Shown here: positions 7,719 through 11,789 of the stretch, in pieces
How positions within the stretch are numbered: the first letter of the stretch is position 1
Layout: the number at the start of each line of letters is the position of its first letter
NCBI GenBank assembly: GCA_009908585.1
Contig: JAAAOZ010000099.1
Location: 1-11,789 of the forward strand
Direction: 5' to 3'
Length of the DNA stretch: 11,789 bases
Origin: Chloroflexota bacterium
Lineage (GTDB): Bacteria > Chloroflexota > Anaerolineae > B4-G1 > SLSP01
Program-made: the position numbers and the translations under genes
The notes under the pieces: generated by a model
The model's database searches: none
The model's input: only the letters and a program-made list of their open reading frames with translations
Told to the model about the DNA's origin: nothing

Positions 7719-7746
7719 TTGACGATTTTTCAATATCCATTAGAAT
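7719..7746 (+). promoter_or_regulatory. Likely promoter of the ffh operon
   Basis: TTGACG (7719-7724), a 16-base spacer and TAGAAT (7741-7746): five of six matches to the sigma-70 consensus in each hexamer. A T/A-rich spacer sits in otherwise GC-rich DNA. Transcription would begin near 7753, leaving about 30 bases of leader before the ffh start at 7785, and could extend through rpsP, khpA and rimM. Confidence 0.65.
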
Positions 7747-7784
7747 GTACTCAGTCGTGTGCATGAGGGAACAAAAGGATGTAG

Positions 7785-9119
7785 ATGTTTGAATCATTAA
7801 GTGACAAGTTACAAGATATTTTTGATCGCCTAGGCAAGCACGGCGTCCTGCGCGAGCAGGATGTAAAAGCCGTGATGCGCGAGATTCGACTCGCGCTGTT
7901 AGAAGCGGACGTCAACTACAAGGTCGTCAAGGACTTTGTGGGACGCGTTCGCGAGCAGGCTGTCGGTGAAGAGGTCTCGCGCGCGCTGAATCCATCGCAG
8001 CAGGTCGTCAAGATTGTCCACGATGAGTTGGTGGAGACCTTGGGCGAGCCGGGGCGCTTGGAATTGAAGGGCAGCGCGCCCTACGTGATTATGCTGGTGG
8101 GCTTGCAGGGGTCGGGTAAGACGACCACCGCCGCCAAGTTGGCCCTCCATTTGCGATCTAAGGGGCATTTCCCGCTGATGGTGGCCGCCGATATTTATCG
8201 CCCGGCCGCTATCGAGCAGCTCGAGACGTTGGGGCGTCAGCTCAACATTCCCGTCTACAGCGAGCCGAACGGCGCGAAGCCGCCGGATATCTGTGAACGG
8301 AGCTTGGAAGAGGCGCGCAGCCTCGGCTCGGACGTGATCCTGTTGGACACCGCCGGGCGCCTGCAAATCGATGACGAGATGATGGCGGAGTTGATCGCCG
8401 TTCGGGAGCGCGTTGATCCTGTCGAGGTGCTCCTGGTCGCCGACGCGATGACGGGCCAGGAAGCGGTCAACATCGCGGGCGGATTCCACGAGCGCGTGGG
8501 CCTGACCGGCTTGATCCTGACCAAGGTCGATGGCGATGCGCGCGGCGGCGCTGCGATCAGCATGCGCGCTGTGACCGGCGTGCCCATCAAATATATGGGC
8601 GTCGGCGAGAAACCGAAGGATCTGGAGCTTTTCCATCCTGATCGCCTGGCCTCTCGAATCTTGGGCATGGGCGACGTGATGTCGCTGATCGAGAAGGCGG
8701 AGACGGCCTTCGATCAACAACAGGCCGAGGAGATGGAGCGCAAGCTCCGCAAGGGCGATTTTGATCTAGAAGATTTCTTGGAGCAGTTGCGCCAAGTGCG
8801 TAAGATGGGCCCGCTCGATGAGTTGTTGGGAATGATCCCCGGCGCGGGCAAGATGTTGCGCGGCGTCGATATTGATCGCGCGCAGACCGAGGACCAACTC
8901 ACGCGCGTCGAGGCGATGATCCTCTCGATGACGCCGGAGGAGCGCCGGCGGCCCCGAATCCTCAATGGCAGCCGGAAGCGCCGTGTCGCTCAGGGGAGCG
9001 GAACGACCGTGCAAGAGATCAACCAACTGCTTTCGCAACATCGTCAGATGAAGCGCATGATGAAGCAGTTAAATCAAGGTAAGATGCGTGGTTTGGGTAA
9101 CTTATCGCGTTTCTTTTAA
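7785..9119 (+). CDS. ffh: Signal recognition particle GTPase Ffh (SRP54)
   Basis: A 444-residue protein, the usual length for bacterial Ffh. With 4.5S RNA it binds signal sequences emerging from the ribosome and, with FtsY, delivers nascent membrane proteins to SecYEG. The N domain occupies about 1-95. The G domain shows GLQGSGKTTT (106-115, P-loop), AADIYRPAAIEQ (134-145), DTAGR (188-192), TKVDGDARGG (246-255) and GVGEK (272-276). The M domain (about 325-444) has the RNA-binding segment NGSRKRRVAQGSG and the methionine-rich end QMKRMMKQLNQGKMRG. All motifs look intact. The start at 7785 has AAAGGA upstream; a start-stop pair (ATG TAG, 7779-7784) sits immediately before it, in frame. First gene of the plus-strand block; rpsP follows after 82 bases. 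No 4.5S RNA gene was seen in the window. Confidence 0.98.
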   Translation: MFESLSDKLQDIFDRLGKHGVLREQDVKAVMREIRLALLEADVNYKVVKDFVGRVREQAVGEEVSRALNPSQQVVKIVHDELVETLGEPGRLELKGSAPYVIMLVGLQGSGKTTTAAKLALHLRSKGHFPLMVAADIYRPAAIEQLETLGRQLNIPVYSEPNGAKPPDICERSLEEARSLGSDVILLDTAGRLQIDDEMMAELIAVRERVDPVEVLLVADAMTGQEAVNIAGGFHERVGLTGLILTKVDGDARGGAAISMRAVTGVPIKYMGVGEKPKDLELFHPDRLASRILGMGDVMSLIEKAETAFDQQQAEEMERKLRKGDFDLEDFLEQLRQVRKMGPLDELLGMIPGAGKMLRGVDIDRAQTEDQLTRVEAMILSMTPEERRRPRILNGSRKRRVAQGSGTTVQEINQLLSQHRQMKRMMKQLNQGKMRGLGNLSRFF

Positions 9120-9201
9120 GAGTTTCCCAGAATAAAAACTGAGAACTCATCAACTAATACTAATATCCATTCTCATACCAAGACAATAGGACAGGAGGCT
9201 T

Positions 9202-9828
9202 ATGCTCAGAATAAGATTACGTCGGGTTGGTAAGAAAAAGCAACCAAGTTTTCGAATCGTGATTGCAGAATCCACGTCACCTCGTGACGGTAAGTTTGTG
9301 GAGAACATCGGTTTCTATAATCCGCGTACTGAGCCGGAGACCGTGCGGTACGAAGAAGAGCGCGCGCTCTACTGGCTTTCTGTAGGAGCGCAGCCCAGTG
9401 AATCGGTGCGTCGCATTTTCAAGACGTACGGGACGTGGGAACGCTTCGAGCGGATGCGGGCCGGTGAATCCATCGAGACGCTGGTCGAAGAAGCTGAGAC
9501 CGAAGCGGAAGAGGCCGAGGAAGCCGAAGAGGCGCCAGAGGCCGAAACGCCAGAAGTCGAAGCGGAAGAGGTTGCTGCCGCGGCAGTCGTCGCGGAAGAG
9601 GGCGAGGAAGCTGAAGCGCCGGAGGAAGAGGATGTCGTGGAGGAATCGGCGTCTGAAGAGGCGCCGGAAGAGGAGACGTCAGAAGAGGCATCAGACGTTG
9701 AATCTGCGGGCGAGGAGAACGTCGAAGCTGAGGCCGAGACCGAGACTGCGGATGACGAGGAAGCAGAAGAAGCCGAAACTGAAGCTGAAGCTGATGTCGA
9801 AGCTGCAACGGAAGAAACGGAAGCTTAG
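9202..9828 (+). CDS. rpsP: 30S ribosomal protein bS16 with long acidic C-terminal extension
   Basis: Residues 1 to about 88 are a normal bS16, which binds 16S rRNA in the 30S body: MLRIRLRRVGKKKQPSFRIV, then DGKFVENIGFYNPRTEP (29-45), then RALYWLSVGAQPSESVRRIF. The family is usually 80-100 residues; this one is 208. Residues 96-208 are low-complexity, mostly Glu and Ala: by hand count 51 Glu and 5 Asp in 113 residues, with no Lys, Arg, His or aromatic residue. Such a tail should be disordered and strongly negative, so it probably projects from the ribosome. Shorter acidic bS16 tails are known in some actinobacteria. The reading frame stays open to a TAG with no sign of frameshift. The SD AGGAGG sits three bases before the ATG. 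The repetitive GAA/GAG codons invite slippage, so tail length may vary between strains. Confidence 0.97.
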   Translation: MLRIRLRRVGKKKQPSFRIVIAESTSPRDGKFVENIGFYNPRTEPETVRYEEERALYWLSVGAQPSESVRRIFKTYGTWERFERMRAGESIETLVEEAETEAEEAEEAEEAPEAETPEVEAEEVAAAAVVAEEGEEAEAPEEEDVVEESASEEAPEEETSEEASDVESAGEENVEAEAETETADDEEAEEAETEAEADVEAATEETEA

Positions 9829-9996
9829 GTCGTTCCGAGAAAATAAATTTCTTAAATGTGATCGTTTTTTAGCGGTTTTTTGAGGAAAAGTATCAGGTTT
9901 GGGAGATTTAAGATTCTGGAACTTCCTTGGTTGTTCAGTTCGATTGCTTGTCCATTTCTTTCTCTATCCCAATTACACCTTTAAGGAGGAATCACA
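9829..9996 (+). other. AT-rich spacer between rpsP and khpA
   Basis: These 168 bases are clearly more AT-rich than the flanking genes. They include two T6 tracts nine bases apart start to start (in CGTTTTTTAGCGGTTTTTTG, 9863-9882), a pyrimidine-rich run (about 9940-9968) and, at the end, the khpA Shine-Dalgarno AAGGAGG (9982-9988). I found no convincing intrinsic terminator hairpin before the T tracts and no good promoter. The spacer may tune expression of khpA and rimM relative to rpsP, or the T tracts may reflect factor-dependent termination. Confidence 0.4.
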
Positions 9997-10233
9997 ATGA
10001 CAGCGGTCAAGGATCTTGTAGAGTACATCGTCAAAGCGCTCGCGGATGAGCCAGACGCAGTTGAGCTTTCCGAGATTGAGGGGGAAACCTCATTGGTCCT
10101 CGAGTTGCGCGTTGCATCTGAGGACATGGGGCGGATGATCGGCCGCGGAGGTCGAACGATCAATGCGATGCGTTCCCTGGCTCGCGTCTTAGGCGCGAAG
10201 ATGGGGAAGAAGGTTACGCTGGAGATTGTGTAG
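9997..10233 (+). CDS. khpA: KH-domain RNA-binding protein KhpA (YlqC/YloC-type)
   Basis: A 78-residue protein of the small single KH-domain family that follows rpsP in many bacteria. It opens with LVEYIVKALADEPDAVEL, and the KH nucleic-acid-binding loop is GRMIGRGGRTINAMRSLARV (residues 45-64), with the GxxG motif as GRGG. In firmicutes KhpA pairs with KhpB/Jag and influences cell size and sRNA or mRNA binding; that role is known for relatives, not shown here. Length and motif are typical. A very good SD (AAGGAGG, eight bases before the ATG) supports the start. The rimM gene follows after 45 bases, whose first part can form a small hairpin (TGGCC/GGCCA, 10237-10251). Confidence 0.94.
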   Translation: MTAVKDLVEYIVKALADEPDAVELSEIEGETSLVLELRVASEDMGRMIGRGGRTINAMRSLARVLGAKMGKKVTLEIV

Positions 10234-10262
10234 CCGTGGCCCAAACGGCCATTTGTTATCTC

Positions 10263-10308
10263 GTAACGAGGCTCAGGCATGCTGACCCAGCAACCTGAGC
10301 CTCGTTAT
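10263..10308 (+). promoter_or_regulatory. RNA hairpin enclosing the rimM Shine-Dalgarno and start codon
   Basis: A perfect 14-bp inverted repeat, TAACGAGGCTCAGG (10264-10277) and CCTGAGCCTCGTTA (10294-10307), extended by one G-U pair at the base. Its loop contains a second stem, TGCTG/CAGCA (10280-10284 and 10288-10292, loop ACC). The rimM SD (CGAGG) is in the left arm and the ATG (10279-10281) lies at the junction to the apical stem, so the folded mRNA should hide the initiation site. This is seen directly in the sequence; a regulatory role is inferred. Possible triggers are unfolding by the ribosome arriving from khpA, temperature, or a bound protein. It is not a good terminator, having only a short T run (TTATTT) and lying over a start codon. 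Confidence 0.7.
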
Positions 10309-10800
10309 TTGGCGGTCGGGCGAGTGCTGCGCCCTCACGGCATCCGGGGGGAATTGCGGGTGCAGGTCTTCACCGATTTCCCCGAGCATTTAGCCGAAAT
10401 CTCGCACGTCTACCTGGGGCCGACCTATCGTCGAATGGCGATTGAGAAGGTTCGCTTCCACAAGAATCGGATCTTGCTCAAGTTAGCAGGCCTTGAGGAT
10501 CGTGATGCCGCCGAGACGTTTCGCGACCAAACCGTCTACGTCGCGATGGAGGATGCCGTCCCCCTGGAAGAGGAGGAGTACTATCACTTCCAGGTCGTCG
10601 GCATGCAGGTGGAGACCGAAGACGGCGAGGCGTTGGGCGAGGTTGTGGAAGTGCTGGCGCCGCCGGGCGCGAACGACGTCTTCGTCGTGCATGGCCCGCG
10701 CGGCGAGATTCTCATCCCCGCCATCGAGGACGCCGTACGCGAGATCGATTTCGACGCGATGCGCATGGTGATCATCCCCATGCCCGGTCTCCTCGATTGA
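10279..10800 (+). CDS. rimM: Ribosome maturation factor RimM
   Basis: A 173-residue protein of normal RimM length. RimM binds free 30S subunits through uS19 and helps the 3' (head) domain of 16S rRNA mature. The N-terminal RimM domain shows YLAVGRVLRPHGIRGELRV (residues 10-28) and GLEDRDAAETFRDQTVYV (about 71-88). The C-terminal PRC-barrel shows the conserved YYHFQVVGMQV (101-111), GEVVEVLAPPGANDVFVV and EILIPAIEDAVREID. The start at 10279 is the only reasonable one, with GAGG seven bases upstream, yet it lies inside a long hairpin (10263-10308). It follows khpA by 45 bases. In many bacteria trmD and rplS come next; here a 150-base spacer and dprA follow instead. Confidence 0.97.
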   Translation: MLTQQPEPRYLAVGRVLRPHGIRGELRVQVFTDFPEHLAEISHVYLGPTYRRMAIEKVRFHKNRILLKLAGLEDRDAAETFRDQTVYVAMEDAVPLEEEEYYHFQVVGMQVETEDGEALGEVVEVLAPPGANDVFVVHGPRGEILIPAIEDAVREIDFDAMRMVIIPMPGLLD

Positions 10801-10902
10801 GGTTGATGATCACCTAAAGAGACTACTCGTCGCTTGGATTTGTCTCAGTCCTTAATTCTTAATCTTGATCCTTAGTTGTGCAATTCAATGATGTAAATTC
10901 AA

Positions 10903-10927
10903 CAGGGGAGGCTATCCAGCCCCCCTG
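10903..10927 (+). terminator. Hairpin between rimM and dprA, possible weak intrinsic terminator
   Basis: CAGGGG (10903-10908) pairs with CCCCTG (10922-10927) and GGCT (10910-10913) with AGCC (10918-10921), leaving one bulged A and a four-base loop: ten GC-rich pairs. It is followed by CTTTCTCTA, a pyrimidine-rich but interrupted tract. It lies 102 bases past the rimM stop and 23 bases before dprA, so it may end the ribosomal transcript or attenuate expression of dprA. Confidence 0.4.
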
Positions 10928-10950
10928 CTTTCTCTATGTGAGGCGGCTGT

Positions 10951-11789
10951 ATGGATCATCTGCGATATTGGGTGGGCTTTAATCTGGTGCGCGGGATTGG
11001 GCCGCGAAGGTTGCGCGGGCTGCTGGAGATCTTCGGCAATGTGAGGAGCGCGTGGGAGGCGCCGGAGCACGCCTTGCGCGAGGCCGATCTGGACAAGCGC
11101 TCGCTCCGCAATCTGCTGAAGGCGCGCCGTCAAGTCGATTTGGATCAGGTGATGGCCCGCATCCAAAAAGCCAACGTGCAGCTCTCCACGTGGAAAAGCT
11201 CCGATTACCCGCCCTTGCTCTCACAGCTCTTGGATGCGCCGCCCGTGTTATTCATTCGCGGCGAAATCACGCCCGTCGATGAATGGGCCGTGGCCATCGT
11301 CGGCACCCGCAAGGCGACGGTCTATGGCCGTGAGGTGGCCCATCGCCTGGCCACCGATCTGGCCCACAACGGCGTGACCATCGTCAGTGGGATGGCGCGC
11401 GGCATCGATGGCATCGCGCACAAGGCCGCGCTGGAAGCCGGCGGGCGTACCATTGCCGTCTTCGGTTGCGGCGTGGATCGTGTCTATCCGCCGGAGCATA
11501 AGCAACTCGCCCGGCGCATCGCCGAAAACGGCGCGCTGGTCAGTGACTATCCCCTGGGCACCCCGCCCGAAGGCTCCAACTTTCCCCCGCGCAATCGCAT
11601 CATCAGCGGCCTGAGCTTGGGCGTCATCGTGATCGAGGCCGGGCTGCGCAGCGGCGCGTTGATCACGGCGGATTTCGCGGCCGATCAGGGCCGAGATGTC
11701 TTCGCGGTACCGGGCAGCATCCTGAGTCCCGCGTCGGCGGGATGCAACCGCCTGCTGCGCGACGGCGCGCACGTCGTCACGGAGGCGCG
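10951..11789 (+). CDS. dprA: DNA-processing protein DprA/Smf (3' end outside window)
   Basis: The first 279 residues of DprA, which loads RecA onto incoming single-stranded DNA during natural transformation and is also found in non-competent bacteria. An N-terminal helix-hairpin-helix-like segment (NLVRGIGPRRLRGLLEIFGN, 11-30) precedes the extended Rossmann domain. That domain shows AIVGTRKAT (115-123), SGMARGIDGIAHKAALEAGG (146-165), FPPRNRIISGLS (211-222), EAGLRSGALITADFA (229-243) and FAVPGS (251-256). These match the core of the family, with no damage seen. The start is supported by GAGG seven bases before the ATG; an ATG at 10936 is followed at once by a stop. The C-terminal winged-helix part lies beyond the window. 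The 150-base spacer before it may hold its own promoter, but none stood out. Confidence 0.96.
   Translation, partial: MDHLRYWVGFNLVRGIGPRRLRGLLEIFGNVRSAWEAPEHALREADLDKRSLRNLLKARRQVDLDQVMARIQKANVQLSTWKSSDYPPLLSQLLDAPPVLFIRGEITPVDEWAVAIVGTRKATVYGREVAHRLATDLAHNGVTIVSGMARGIDGIAHKAALEAGGRTIAVFGCGVDRVYPPEHKQLARRIAENGALVSDYPLGTPPEGSNFPPRNRIISGLSLGVIVIEAGLRSGALITADFAADQGRDVFAVPGSILSPASAGCNRLLRDGAHVVTEA

Noticed and set aside
7899..8720. Minus-strand 273-residue open frame
   Set aside because: Shadow of the ffh G domain on the opposite strand.
9122..9139. Possible hairpin AGTTT/AAACT after ffh
   Set aside because: Only five AT-rich pairs with a ten-base loop and no T tract; not a credible terminator.
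9398..9883. Lys/Arg-rich 161-residue frame overlapping rpsP
   Set aside because: It is the +1 reading of the GAA/GAG repeats of the acidic tail and has no start signal; the bS16 frame is continuous.
1..11789. CRISPR array, tRNA, rRNA, transposase or phage genes
   Set aside because: None seen on either strand: no regularly spaced repeats, no cloverleaf noticed and no transposase-like frame.

Overview
The window looks like chromosomal DNA of a GC-rich bacterium, most likely a Chloroflexi (Anaerolineae/Caldilineae-like) lineage. This is inferred from the run ffh, rpsP, khpA, rimM, dprA without trmD or rplS, from the style of the alpha-2-macroglobulin and class A PBP proteins, and from an N-terminally anchored envelope without obvious Gram-negative lipoprotein signals. 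The lineage call is from memory of family features, not a search. No mobile element, tRNA, rRNA or CRISPR array was seen. No gene-free stretch exceeds 300 bases; the longest is the 229-base divergent promoter region at 7556-7784.

Left half (1-7555, all minus strand) is an envelope block. Read in the direction of transcription it is: a 1023-residue class A penicillin-binding protein with two C-terminal Ig-like domains (7555-4484); a 197-base gap with stacked hairpins; a 236-residue radical SAM activase of the anaerobic ribonucleotide reductase activating (NrdG2-like) type (4286-3576); and, 43 bases further on, a giant alpha-2-macroglobulin-like protein (3532 to beyond base 1). The macroglobulin is the most unusual gene. 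It carries six predicted membrane helices in the middle of the protein, next to the bait-region domain, and its thioester motif is degenerate (both Cys and Gln replaced). Pairing of a macroglobulin with a class A PBP is a known bacterial theme (pbpC/yfhM-type), so the two may act together on the envelope; the role of the radical SAM gene between them is unclear.

Right half (7785-11789, all plus strand) is a translation and protein-targeting block: ffh (SRP54 GTPase), rpsP (ribosomal protein bS16 with a 113-residue tail rich in Glu and without any basic residue), khpA (small KH-domain RNA-binding protein), rimM (16S rRNA maturation factor) and the first 279 codons of dprA (DNA uptake/recombination mediator). 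The rimM start codon and Shine-Dalgarno lie inside a perfect 14-bp inverted repeat with a further nested 5-bp stem, a strong candidate for translational control. The two halves diverge from 7556-7784, where a good sigma-70-type promoter for ffh and a plausible one for the PBP gene can be seen.

Main points for a second look: the membrane-spanning, thioester-less macroglobulin; the rimM initiation hairpin; and the very acidic bS16 tail.
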